Source: Deltaproteobacteria bacterium | GTDB lineage: Bacteria; Bdellovibrionota; UBA1018 | Assembly (NCBI GenBank): GCA_013286765.1 | Contig: JABDFB010000049.1 | Span: 1 to 15,563 of the forward strand | Reading direction: 5' to 3' | DNA length: 15,563 nt | In this document: in pieces, positions 1 to 7,353 of the stretch | Layout: every line of letters begins with the position of its first letter | Numbering within the stretch: the first letter of the stretch is position 1 | Program-made: the position numbers and the translations under genes | Notes under the pieces: generated by a model | Database searches by the model: none | What the model saw: only the letters and a program-made list of their open reading frames with translations | What the model was told of the DNA's origin: nothing

Positions 1-2
1 GC

Positions 3-854
3 CGCGAACCCGCGCAACTAAAGGCACAAACCTATCAAGCTATCGCGACCTATCTGGCATGCGGAATTAACCCGGATGAAGCGATTTTGTTTGCTCAGTC
101 CCATGTTTCGGAACATACCGAACTCGCTTGGGTACTGACTTGTTTTTCCTGGATGGGTGAGCTGAACCGGATGACTCAGTTCAAAGATAAGAGCGCAAAG
201 CAGGGCGCCAACGTCTCAGCCGGGCTATTCGTTTACCCGACTCTGATGGCCGCTGATATTTTGCTCTATCAAACCGATTTGGTACCGGTCGGAGAAGACC
301 AAAAGCAACACCTAGAGATTACCCGTGATCTCGCTATTCGCATGAACAATCTCTTTGGAAAGGACCTGTTTAGACTCCCTGAGATTTACACACCGAAGGC
401 CGGGGCCCGAATTATGAGTCTCCAAGATCCGAACGCTAAGATGTCTAAATCGGATACAGACACGAGTGGGACAATTTTTTTGGATGATTCCGATGACGAT
501 ATTCGTAAGAAAATCAAAAGAGCTGTAACGGATGCTGGGACGGAAGTTACCTATGAGGAGCAAAAGCCCGGGGTTCGTAATTTGATCAACATTCAAAGTG
601 CGATTTTAGGTCAATCGACTGACATGATCGTCAGCCGATACGCTGGCAAGCAATATGGGCATCTCAAAATGGAAACAGCAGAGATAGTCGCCTCAGCGGT
701 TGCCCCCATCCGTACACGCTGTGCAGAACTTCTGGCGGATCAAGCCTATTTAGAAAGCCTGCTCCACAAGGGGGCCCAAGCTGCACGCGAACGCGCCCAA
801 GAGACTTTATCTAAGGTCTATGAAAGAATGGGACTGATAGCAGGAAGGTTTTAA
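3..854 (+). CDS. trpS: tryptophanyl-tRNA synthetase, 5'-truncated by the window edge
   Basis: Class I aminoacyl-tRNA synthetase that charges tRNA-Trp with tryptophan in the cytoplasm. The reading frame is open from base 3, and the first visible residues (REPAQLKAQTYQAIATYLAC) already match the family, so the TTG at 87 is an internal Leu codon and not a start. Visible hallmarks are the segment around SHVSEHTELAW, the GEDQKQHLEITRDLA substrate-site region and a perfect KMSKS ATP-binding loop at 438-452. About 283 C-terminal residues are present; the N-terminal part with the HIGH motif lies upstream of the window, in line with a usual length near 330. The gene ends 61 bases before scpA with no obvious terminator between, so co-transcription with scpAB is plausible. 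Confidence 0.97.
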   Translation, partial: REPAQLKAQTYQAIATYLACGINPDEAILFAQSHVSEHTELAWVLTCFSWMGELNRMTQFKDKSAKQGANVSAGLFVYPTLMAADILLYQTDLVPVGEDQKQHLEITRDLAIRMNNLFGKDLFRLPEIYTPKAGARIMSLQDPNAKMSKSDTDTSGTIFLDDSDDDIRKKIKRAVTDAGTEVTYEEQKPGVRNLINIQSAILGQSTDMIVSRYAGKQYGHLKMETAEIVASAVAPIRTRCAELLADQAYLESLLHKGAQAARERAQETLSKVYERMGLIAGRF

Positions 855-915
855 CAGAAGGATTGCACGAATTAGCTGTTCATCTTAGAATAAATAATAA
901 AGAGAAACTATAAGT

Positions 916-1755
916 ATGAGCCAAAGAGTGTCTATCACAGTTCGTCTGGAGAGTTTCGAAGGGCCGTTAGATCTCTTACTGTACTTGATTCAAAGTCACG
1001 AACTCGATATTTCGAAAATTTCCATTACTAAAATCACGGATCAGTATCTTGCTTATATTCGACTTATGCAGGAACTCAATTTCGATATGGCCAGTGAGTT
1101 CTTGGTCATGGCTGCGACGCTCTTGCAATGGAAGAGCCGAGCATTACTGCCGCAAGAAACCAGTGCAAATGGCGGAATGGGTGGTGCCGAAGAAGAGACG
1201 CTGACACAGGAACAACTCATCCGGCAGCTTCTCGAACACCAGCGTTTTTTGGAGGCCGGACAACGCCTCGCCGAACTTCCCCGTTTGGGTGAAGATGTGT
1301 TTACGCGAGCGAATAGCAAACCTCCCGTCGAGCGCGTCTGGAAAACGATGGAAATGACGGCACTCGCTCTTTGCTATCAGGATCTCTTGGTACGTGCACG
1401 CAAGCGCACCTCTATACTGAAAAAAGAGACCGTTTCACTGACCGACAAAATCATGGAATTTGCGGATCGCATACCGCTCAACAAATTAATTGAATTGCAC
1501 CATCTTTTATCGGAATTACCCACCCGTTCTGAAATTGTCGTGACCTTTCTGGCGGCCCTTGAATTGTCTCGACTCAAGAAGATGCGGGTCCACCAAGAGA
1601 AGGCTTACGCGGAAATCTATCTAGAGTTGCTAGAATCGTTAAAGGGTTTCGATATCCACCTGGCTTCAGGATTCGATAATATTGAACAGACAGTCTCTGC
1701 GCCGCAGGCAGCACCCGCGTCAGCATTTGTGTCAGAAGCGCTTAGTCCTCAGTGA
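916..1755 (+). CDS. scpA: segregation and condensation protein A (ScpA, kleisin)
   Basis: Kleisin subunit of the bacterial SMC-ScpAB condensin, which bridges the SMC ATPase heads and helps organise and segregate the chromosome. The N-terminus carries the family signature FEGPLDLLLYLIQSHELDIS (about residues 14-33), followed by KITDQYLAYI and the SEFLVMAATLLQWKSRALLP helix (about 61-80) that binds the SMC neck. The C-terminal winged-helix part is visible as EIVVTFLAALELSRLKKMR. At 279 residues it is near normal length; the last 25 residues or so are Ala/Ser-rich and probably disordered. The ATG at 916 is the only start that keeps the N-terminal kleisin motif; a weak AAAGAGA purine stretch precedes it. 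scpB follows after 15 bases, the usual partner arrangement. Confidence 0.96.
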   Translation: MSQRVSITVRLESFEGPLDLLLYLIQSHELDISKISITKITDQYLAYIRLMQELNFDMASEFLVMAATLLQWKSRALLPQETSANGGMGGAEEETLTQEQLIRQLLEHQRFLEAGQRLAELPRLGEDVFTRANSKPPVERVWKTMEMTALALCYQDLLVRARKRTSILKKETVSLTDKIMEFADRIPLNKLIELHHLLSELPTRSEIVVTFLAALELSRLKKMRVHQEKAYAEIYLELLESLKGFDIHLASGFDNIEQTVSAPQAAPASAFVSEALSPQ

Positions 1756-1770
1756 GAAAGAGAATGGATT

Positions 1771-3201
1771 ATGGCAAGAAAAAAAGATAAAAAGATGTCC
1801 GATGAAAAAAGTAAGATCGTCACGCTAGTGGATGATCTTTACAAAATTAACACTCATGAGATATCTGACGCTCAAGAAATCGAGAACGAACTGAATATTG
1901 ATCAAGATCTCGATGGATTCGAGATCGAGGAAGAAAAAGTGGACGAAGGACTTGACGCTGATGCAGTTGAGCAAAGCGCGGAACCCACTACTGAAGAAAA
2001 TACCGAAGCCGAAGGCGCAGTTAGTGACGTTGCAGCGGACGATACAGCAGGCAAAGACGAAGATTCCAGTGGGTCCGATTACACTGAATCTAGGAGCGCC
2101 GAATCTGACGGCAACAGCGAGTCTATCGAAGATCAATTTAATAAACTTGCCAAAGCGATAGAAGACCAAGCAAAAATTGAAGTCACGGAAATTATTGAAT
2201 ACCAGCATGATCCCGAGGTTGAACTTGCCGCGCAAATTGCTGAAGACAAAGCATTAGAAGAAGAAATTCGACGAGATCAGCTGAAAGCCGAAGCTGCAGC
2301 CGAACCTGTGATTTTGGGTCAGCAGCTAGATCTCGAAGAAATCCAGTCTTGCATTGAATCTCTGCTTTTTATTTCAGATCGTCCGATGCCGCTCAACCGC
2401 CTCCATGAGCTGCTCGGGCCACACTTTGAACGGTCTTTATTTGAACAAGCACTTGCGGCGATGGCAGAAAGATACCAGTCCGTTCATCACGGTATCGAAT
2501 TGACTGAAGTCTCGGGTGGTTATCAACTGCGCACAAAAATTGGCCGGTCATCCTTAGCGCAAAAACTAGTGAAAGTACAGACCCAGCGACTCTCTGGCGG
2601 AATGATGGAATCGCTTGCCATCATTGCTTATAAACAACCAGTAATGAAAGAAGAAATCGACAAAATCAGAGGTGTCGACTCGTCTTATTTTATTCGCGGT
2701 CTGATGGACAAGAAACTCATTAATATCTCGGGCCGCTCCGAACTTCCTGGCCGTCCCATGCTTTACTCAACGACACAAGAATTTCTCGAAATTTTCGGAC
2801 TAAAGGATCTTACTTCGCTCCCTTCGCTCAGGGAACTCGGCCAAATGATCCCCGCGTCTGAAACGAAGAACCCAGAAGACGAAGATCCCAGAGTCAAGGA
2901 AATGCGCCGCCTAGTCAACGAAATGAAGTCAGATCATAGTTCATTGATTAACTATGATCCAAAAGAGGATGAGAAAATCCTAAAAGACATTCGCGAACGC
3001 GTTCATTCGATTCCATCGTCAACGCCTTATCTCGAAGAACTCCGCGCCCAAGAATTGCTCGCGAAACAGCAGCAACAACAACTTGCTGCAGGCGGTACTC
3101 CGGATGGTTCACTGGGCGCCGCAAGCACTCCGAATGCCGCAGGCGCGCAGGGTGAACAAGTCGTACAGCTACAATCACCTCCTAGCGAGAATGGTCAATA
3201 G
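1771..3201 (+). CDS. scpB: segregation and condensation protein B (ScpB) with long acidic N-terminal and Gln/Ala-rich C-terminal extensions
   Basis: Second accessory subunit of the SMC-ScpAB condensin. It dimerises and stabilises ScpA on the SMC heads. The conserved double winged-helix core starts at about residue 186 (LDLEEIQSCIESLLFISDRP) and runs to about 356, including LAIIAYKQPVMKEEIDKIRG and the LPGRPMLYSTTQEFLEIFGL segment. The protein is 476 residues, while a typical ScpB is roughly 180-220. The extra mass is an approximately 185-residue low-complexity N-terminus very rich in Asp and Glu, and an approximately 120-residue tail with a Gln run (AKQQQQQLAAGG) and Gly/Ala/Pro/Ser. The ATG at 1771 follows a GAGAAAGAGA purine stretch; an in-frame ATG at 1795 would shorten the product by eight residues. 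The identity is firm; the role of the extensions is unknown. Confidence 0.93.
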   Translation: MARKKDKKMSDEKSKIVTLVDDLYKINTHEISDAQEIENELNIDQDLDGFEIEEEKVDEGLDADAVEQSAEPTTEENTEAEGAVSDVAADDTAGKDEDSSGSDYTESRSAESDGNSESIEDQFNKLAKAIEDQAKIEVTEIIEYQHDPEVELAAQIAEDKALEEEIRRDQLKAEAAAEPVILGQQLDLEEIQSCIESLLFISDRPMPLNRLHELLGPHFERSLFEQALAAMAERYQSVHHGIELTEVSGGYQLRTKIGRSSLAQKLVKVQTQRLSGGMMESLAIIAYKQPVMKEEIDKIRGVDSSYFIRGLMDKKLINISGRSELPGRPMLYSTTQEFLEIFGLKDLTSLPSLRELGQMIPASETKNPEDEDPRVKEMRRLVNEMKSDHSSLINYDPKEDEKILKDIRERVHSIPSSTPYLEELRAQELLAKQQQQQLAAGGTPDGSLGAASTPNAAGAQGEQVVQLQSPPSENGQ

Positions 3202-3251
3202 GTAAATAAATTTTATTTTGACAACCGTACCAATCAAAGAAGCCAAGGGCT

Positions 3252-3288
3252 CTATGAATTAGCGTTTGAAGAAGTGTCGACTTCATAG
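3252..3288. repeat. small inverted repeat (CTATGAA / TTCATAG) downstream of scpB
   Basis: CTATGAA at 3252-3258 and TTCATAG at 3282-3288 are perfect reverse complements with a 23-base spacer. A smaller hairpin, GAAGT-GTCG-ACTTC (3271-3284), overlaps the right arm, so the two pairings exclude each other. The right arm also abuts the large palindrome that starts at 3288. It may be part of the scpB 3' untranslated structure or chance. Confidence 0.3.
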
Positions 3289-3327
3289 GTTTGCTCACCT
3301 CCCCTTGAAAGGGGAGGTGAGCAAACC
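3288..3327. terminator. perfect 17-bp inverted repeat, candidate terminator of trpS-scpA-scpB
   Basis: GGTTTGCTCACCTCCCC at 3288-3304 pairs without a mismatch with GGGGAGGTGAGCAAACC at 3311-3327 around a 6-base TTGAAA loop. The stem is very stable, GC-rich next to the loop, and lies between scpB and the next gene. A classic U-tract is missing (ATCCTGTTCAATT follows), so it is either an atypical terminator, an mRNA 3'-end stabiliser or a dispersed palindromic repeat. Confidence 0.6.
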
Positions 3328-3341
3328 ATCCTGTTCAATTT

Positions 3342-3379
3342 ATTAAATCTCTTTTATTATATTATTAAAGAGGTTTAAT
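3342..3379 (+). promoter_or_regulatory. predicted hairpin sequestering the Shine-Dalgarno sequence of the YHYH gene
   Basis: ATTAAATCTCTTT at 3342-3354 can pair with AAAGAGGTTTAAT at 3367-3379 over 13 base pairs, with a single G-U wobble, leaving a 12-base A/T-only loop. The right arm contains the AAAGAGG ribosome-binding site (3367-3373) of the ATG at 3382. In the mRNA this would hide the binding site. The A/T-rich stem is the type that could melt with temperature or on ligand or protein binding. It matters only if transcription starts upstream of about 3342; TATTAT-like -10 candidates lie inside the loop, which would place the start too late. Seen in sequence; function inferred. Confidence 0.4.
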
Positions 3380-3381
3380 TA

Positions 3382-4554
3382 ATGAAAAGAGAATGGTTTC
3401 TTGGAATTGCGGCCACTCTAACACTAAGCGCCACAGCTGCTGCCATCTTTATGAGTTGCGCCAAAAGTACGGATTCGACAACTACTTCGACGTCATCGAC
3501 ACGAGCTATCAATGCCAACATCAGTAGTCTGTTAAGTGTCACCACTCCGTATGGCGGCACATGCGAGCAGCTCACTCGTGATACCTCCTCTTGCAAAAGT
3601 GCTCGTGAGGCATTGGGTCTGAGTGGAAATTGGCTCAACTTTTCTTGCAATGTTGTACTGGGTTTAGCAACTTCCAGCGGTAGCTCGACCACGACTTTTT
3701 CCAACGCCACCTATGTAACAGTAACTATTGTCGACCTACCCGACTATACAAGCAATTATTATGAAACGTCCGGGTCCTATAGCTTTACTGCCAATGGCTA
3801 CACAGTCGCTGGAACCTTTGCCTCCGTTTACTCGGCCTATACTACGACGTATCCTGATCCAAGCACGATCTCATCCCAGAGTATATCTATGAATATCCCA
3901 ATTTCACCGACATCATCTGGAACAAAAACAATGTCTGCAGGAATCGTCGGAGTTTCTATAAATGGCATCGGAATTTACAATAACTTGGCAGATGCCACTG
4001 ATAATATCTTTGCCGAAGCGGGATCGTTCGATCAGTGCCAAGGGCATCCTGCAAACGGTCAGTACCACTACCACAGTGAACCTTATTCTATCTCTTATAA
4101 TGACAGTAGCCTCATTGGAGTTATGAGAGATGGTTTTTTCATCTACGGTCGTAAGGATTATAACGGCTCAATACCGGGAAGCACATCAATGCTTCAGACC
4201 GCCGGAACCAGTAGTACCTTGTATAAATATGGCGGACACACGGGTGTCGATCCCATTTCAAACTCAGGAAATACCTTTCATTACCATTTGACCGAATGGG
4301 AAGGTTGCTATGATCGTACAGGAGCAACTAAGTCTCCCGACGATGGCGAAACAAATGATACACTGAACACCGGGGTCACAGCCAGTTGTGCTGGGACCTG
4401 GGTCGACACTTGGTTTATGACTGGGCATGGCAACGGTGGGGCATTCATGACGGTTCCGACCGGTTTAAATAGTCAAAGCCCATCCCAAACCACAGCAGGC
4501 ATTCGTTATTACTATGGAACACCGGGGACGTGCACGGGATGTACGGGATCTTAA
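3382..4554 (+). CDS. YHYH-domain lipoprotein
   Basis: Predicted envelope lipoprotein of 390 residues. The N-terminus is a signal peptide (MKREWF, then a hydrophobic run) ending in a loose lipobox with Cys26 (FMSC), followed by a Ser/Thr-rich linker. The C-terminal half has the marks of the YHYH domain family: GVSINGIGIYN (about 190-200), GHPANGQYHYH (221-231), GVMRDGFFIYGR (246-257), a second histidine cluster FHYHLTEWEGCYD (299-311) and GTWVDTWF. Conserved histidines at 222, 229, 231, 286, 300 and 302 would suit metal binding, but the biochemical role of the family is not known to me. The protein ends in a CxxC (Cys384, Cys387) encoded where the next gene's start lies. A good AAAGAGG precedes the start. 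It heads an apparent operon with a MORN-repeat protein and a SCO-like protein. Confidence 0.85.
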   Translation: MKREWFLGIAATLTLSATAAAIFMSCAKSTDSTTTSTSSTRAINANISSLLSVTTPYGGTCEQLTRDTSSCKSAREALGLSGNWLNFSCNVVLGLATSSGSSTTTFSNATYVTVTIVDLPDYTSNYYETSGSYSFTANGYTVAGTFASVYSAYTTTYPDPSTISSQSISMNIPISPTSSGTKTMSAGIVGVSINGIGIYNNLADATDNIFAEAGSFDQCQGHPANGQYHYHSEPYSISYNDSSLIGVMRDGFFIYGRKDYNGSIPGSTSMLQTAGTSSTLYKYGGHTGVDPISNSGNTFHYHLTEWEGCYDRTGATKSPDDGETNDTLNTGVTASCAGTWVDTWFMTGHGNGGAFMTVPTGLNSQSPSQTTAGIRYYYGTPGTCTGCTGS

Positions 4555-5033
4555 ATAATTATCGCTTTTGGACTTTTGTTCTTATTCTTTCCATAGTCGG
4601 ATATGAGCTCCACCCTCGTTCTAATGTAGTCGTAGAACGATACGAAAACGGACTCTTATATAGAGAAACTGAAACCAAAGATGGGCTAAAAAATGGATTC
4701 GCTAAAGAATATGCTTTAAACGGGCGCTTAATCATTTTAGGGCATTTTAGTAAAGGGAAACGCGACGGTGTCCAACTCGGTTGGTATTCAGAAGGACCAA
4801 AGCGCTTCGAATACCATTTTAAGGATGGATTTTTGGATGGTACCCAAATTCAGTGGCACCTGAGCGGCAAGGTATTTCGCCGAGACGAGTTTGCTAACGG
4901 CGTACAAACCGACAAACAAATATTTTTTTCGGACGGAAAAACGTTCACTAATTATTCTAAAAGAGAAGGCCGGATTTACGGACTAGATGGTGGTTCGCTC
5001 TGTATGGAGACAAAAAGACCAGGAGAAAAATAA
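4539..5033 (+). CDS. membrane-anchored MORN-variant repeat protein
   Basis: Protein of 164 residues with one N-terminal hydrophobic segment (about 10-21, FWTFVLILSIVG), which would anchor or export it. The rest consists of about four repeats of roughly 23 residues of the MORN-variant (YwqK-like) type: GLKNGFAKEYALNGRL, GKRDGVQLGWYSEGPKRF, GFLDGTQIQWHLSGKVF and GVQTDKQIFFSDGKTF. Such repeats form beta-hairpin stacks used for protein or lipid contacts; no enzymatic motif is visible. The ATG at 4539 is preferred because GGGGA at 4524-4528 sits 10 bases upstream. A GTG at 4530 would add three residues but has no well-placed ribosome-binding site. It overlaps the end of the YHYH gene by 16 bases and shares one base with the next gene's start, so translation is probably coupled. 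Confidence 0.8.
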   Translation: MYGILNNYRFWTFVLILSIVGYELHPRSNVVVERYENGLLYRETETKDGLKNGFAKEYALNGRLIILGHFSKGKRDGVQLGWYSEGPKRFEYHFKDGFLDGTQIQWHLSGKVFRRDEFANGVQTDKQIFFSDGKTFTNYSKREGRIYGLDGGSLCMETKRPGEK

Positions 5034-5713
5034 TGCACAAAAAAAATAGAATCCATTTTGACGCTATCTTGGTCATTCTTCTCACTTTTCTGTCATTTTC
5101 GATTCCCAAAACAGGATGGTCTGACCGACCTCTCCCCTATTTTGATTTGCAGACTTTGACCCCTTATTGGGAGTTTGAAAGCAAAAAAGACAATCAAACC
5201 TACGTTCCTGCTACTGTGAATTCCCTCAACGTGGTTGACCAAAATGGAACCCGTGTCACCGAACAGAGTCTGAACGGAAAAATCTCGCTTGTAAATTTTT
5301 TCTTCTGCAAGTGCGGCAGTATCTGTCCTGTAATGATGCTCACCATTCAAAAGTTACAAAAACAACTCAAACAAAGTAAGTCAGTCTGGATTTATTCCTT
5401 TTCTGTAATGCCGGAAAACGATACTCCAAAAGTATTGGGGAAATATGCGAAAATGCGAAAGATCGATCTTTCACAGTGGTCATTATTAACGGGTGATCGA
5501 ACGGAAATCTATCGAGTTGGCAGAGAGATATTTAAAGCTGACGGTGCTTTTGGAAAGACGGATGCATCCTCATTTATACACACTACTAATATTTACGTAC
5601 TAGATGATCAGAGACGAATTCGGGGAATTTACGACACCAAAAACCGTGAACAAATGGAACTCCTCACCAAAGACGTACTGAAATTAGCTACATCCACTAA
5701 AACAAGTCTGTAA
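5033..5713 (+). CDS. SCO1/SenC-family thioredoxin-fold protein, predicted copper chaperone or thiol oxidoreductase
   Basis: Exported or membrane-tethered protein of 226 residues. The hydrophobic N-terminal segment (about 9-25) serves as signal peptide or anchor. The thioredoxin-like fold starts near VVDQNGTRVTEQSLNGKISLVNFFF. The SCO copper site CxxxCP is present as C94-G-S-I-C98-P, and the distal histidine is probably H183 in SFIHTTNIYVLDD, matching the usual H..xxYLLD strand. In SCO proteins these two Cys and one His bind copper for delivery to cytochrome c oxidase CuA, or act in thiol-disulfide exchange. An extra Cys92 sits two residues before the first ligand. The start overlaps the previous stop (TAATG), with AGGAG at 5021-5025. 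No oxidase genes are in the window, so a partner within this operon (the His-rich YHYH protein) is possible but unproven. Confidence 0.85.
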   Translation: MHKKNRIHFDAILVILLTFLSFSIPKTGWSDRPLPYFDLQTLTPYWEFESKKDNQTYVPATVNSLNVVDQNGTRVTEQSLNGKISLVNFFFCKCGSICPVMMLTIQKLQKQLKQSKSVWIYSFSVMPENDTPKVLGKYAKMRKIDLSQWSLLTGDRTEIYRVGREIFKADGAFGKTDASSFIHTTNIYVLDDQRRIRGIYDTKNREQMELLTKDVLKLATSTKTSL

Positions 5714-5773
5714 TTCGACAGAAATCTCCGTCGCACGCATTGTTATTTTTATATTAAATTTGAAAAAGATAAA

Positions 5774-5779
5774 TATAAT
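5774..5779 (+). promoter_or_regulatory. candidate -10 box (TATAAT) upstream of the lipoprotein gene at 5818
   Basis: A perfect TATAAT sits in an A/T-rich stretch 38 bases before the start codon. No good -35 hexamer is present at the usual 16-18 base spacing, so this is a weak call. The gap of 104 bases after the SCO gene supports a separate transcription unit. Confidence 0.35.
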
Positions 5780-5817
5780 AGTAGCTAGCGCATTTAATGT
5801 AACCAAGGAGTGGATAC

Positions 5818-6555
5818 ATGTCTTTGAAAATTTCAAAAAATAATATTGATAGTAGTAAACTAATTCCCACCGGAATAATTTGCAGCCTTCTCGCAATTTC
5901 CTGCGGTCAACAACAGCCGTCTCAAGAAAGTCTAGGTTTAGATACGGACGGTGCCATCATCAAATCAAAAATTACCATTACGGTAGGCTCCGACACCACC
6001 AACAGTCCGAATGCTGCCTTAGCACCACTTGCTGCCACTACCGTAACAACAGGTGTAACGATTACGAATTCAGCATCTTCTTATATTTCTACGGATCTTT
6101 CTGGTTTCAAAGGCAATCCTTTGACGATCACTAAAAACGCAATTACCAATCTCGGAACTATCTCGATTATTGATCTCTTTGATAACAACTTAAAAATCTG
6201 TGGATCGGACGGCGATCAAAAATGTACCAAAGCTTTTATCCGATCCTACACCACCGGAACACCCATTCCAGGAATCTACAATAGCGATATTAATTACGGA
6301 GCTCCTCTCTACGGCGGACTTCCAAACTCAAGTCCCGGCGTCGCAACAGGTCTCCCACTCATCGGCCTAAACACTGCCAATGCCGCTGTCTTTCAAATCA
6401 TCACCATACCCACAACTCAGTATGTCCTTGGAATGACTGACTTCGGCGGATCTAGCGCTATCCCACTCATCTATAATTTTGTAGCAGACTTTACTCAAGC
6501 CGGTGCGGGAGTTTATAAGACAACGTTAGTAATCGAATACGGAATAAGTAATTAG
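5818..6555 (+). CDS. predicted lipoprotein of unknown function
   Basis: Protein of 245 residues that I do not recognise. The N-terminus has a hydrophobic stretch (LIPTGIICSLLAISC) ending in a lipobox-like LAIS-C with Cys29, then a Gln/Ser linker, which suggests a lipid-anchored envelope protein. The mature part is rich in Thr, Ser, Ile, Gly and Asn with alternating hydrophobic residues, which suggests beta structure. A Cys128-x7-Cys136 pair could form a disulfide. A strong AAGGAG (5805-5810) lies seven bases before the ATG. It is convergent with rluB; the two stops are only 17 bases apart and no strong shared terminator is visible. Confidence 0.72.
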   Translation: MSLKISKNNIDSSKLIPTGIICSLLAISCGQQQPSQESLGLDTDGAIIKSKITITVGSDTTNSPNAALAPLAATTVTTGVTITNSASSYISTDLSGFKGNPLTITKNAITNLGTISIIDLFDNNLKICGSDGDQKCTKAFIRSYTTGTPIPGIYNSDINYGAPLYGGLPNSSPGVATGLPLIGLNTANAAVFQIITIPTTQYVLGMTDFGGSSAIPLIYNFVADFTQAGAGVYKTTLVIEYGISN

Positions 6556-6572
6556 CAAAATGTCTTTTTGGC

Positions 6573-7319
6573 CTAAGATTCCGCCGATCCGTCCTTCTGC
6601 AAAAGCGCCTTCAAATGAATCGCTTTGATCGGACGAATCTGACCTGGCGTTAGGCCTTTAATACTCAACGAACCGATCGCCGTACGCACAACACGTTCTA
6701 CTAAAAAACCAGCCGTCATAAACAATTCTTTGACGTCAAATGCGCCGCCACCTTCGACGGTTACTTCAATCCAGGACTTATGATCCAACTCTTCTTTAAG
6801 TTTTACAGATGCAGGCCTAAGAAGCTTCTTACGGAACTCACCCACCGCAACGCCTTTGGCTAGCTTTGCTAGATCTCGCTGCTCGGGGTGGCCTTTTACT
6901 TTGACTTCGTACACTCTTACCAAATCTTCGTCTTTTTGAATTTTTTCGGCCGCATCCCCATCATTCGTCAAAAGAAGCAGACCTTCGCTATTGAAATCCA
7001 ACCGCCCAACCGGAAAAACCCGTGTCCTGATCCCTTTAATCAAATCCTTTATCGTCGGCCGCCCTTGCGGATCGACCAAAGCCGAGATCATCCCTTTTGG
7101 TTTATAAAGCGCAAAATAGAGCGGCTCGTGAGTAGCTGTCCCGTATTGCAGGAGCTTACCTTTCACTTTAACCGCGTCTTTTCCCCAAATGGCCTTATCC
7201 CCTAGTTGGGCCACCTTCCCATTAATTGTGACGAGTCCTTCTGAGATAAGGTCTTCGGCCCCTCTTCGTGAGGCGATTCCTGCTTTTGCCAAGATTTTCT
7301 GAAGTCTTTCAGCTGCCAT
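6573..7319 (-). CDS. rluB: 16S/23S rRNA pseudouridine synthase, RluB/RsuA family
   Basis: Cytoplasmic enzyme that isomerises a specific uridine in ribosomal RNA to pseudouridine. At 248 residues it has the family's normal layout: an N-terminal S4 RNA-binding domain (ERLQKILAKAGIASRRGAED, about 4-23, to LVTINGKV), then the catalytic domain with LYKPKGMISA and the signature GRLDFNSEGLLLLTNDGD (105-122), where Asp108 is the catalytic residue. The C-terminal GxxxQIRPIKAIHL segment is also typical. Sequence alone does not decide between 23S-specific RluB (or RluE/F-like) and 16S-specific RsuA; the S4 start and the sequence favour RluB. No good Shine-Dalgarno precedes the ATG at 7319, but the S4 motif begins almost at once, so the start is well placed. 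Confidence 0.93.
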   Translation of the reverse strand: MAAERLQKILAKAGIASRRGAEDLISEGLVTINGKVAQLGDKAIWGKDAVKVKGKLLQYGTATHEPLYFALYKPKGMISALVDPQGRPTIKDLIKGIRTRVFPVGRLDFNSEGLLLLTNDGDAAEKIQKDEDLVRVYEVKVKGHPEQRDLAKLAKGVAVGEFRKKLLRPASVKLKEELDHKSWIEVTVEGGGAFDVKELFMTAGFLVERVVRTAIGSLSIKGLTPGQIRPIKAIHLKALLQKDGSAES

Positions 7320-7353
7320 AGGTGCCCTGATGTAGCACGAATAGCGCCGCCAT

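Noticed and set aside
87..854. TTG at 87 as the start of the first coding region
   Set aside because: The same frame is open back to base 3 and encodes TrpS-like residues, so the gene is truncated by the window edge and 87 is internal.
1825..2235. 136-codon open frame on the - strand inside scpB
   Set aside because: It lies opposite the acidic, low-complexity part of ScpB, where GAA/GAT-rich codons read in reverse as TTC/ATC and give a hydrophobic Phe/Ile-rich product with few stops. It has no support as a gene.
3218..3246. TTGACA at 3218-3223 as the -35 box of a promoter for the YHYH gene
   Set aside because: At 16-18 bases downstream there is only AGCCAA-like sequence and no -10 box, and the large palindrome lies between it and the gene.
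3375..3710. 111-codon - strand open frame opposite the YHYH gene
   Set aside because: Shadow of a Ser/Thr-rich coding stretch; the + strand has a ribosome-binding site, a signal peptide and a known domain.
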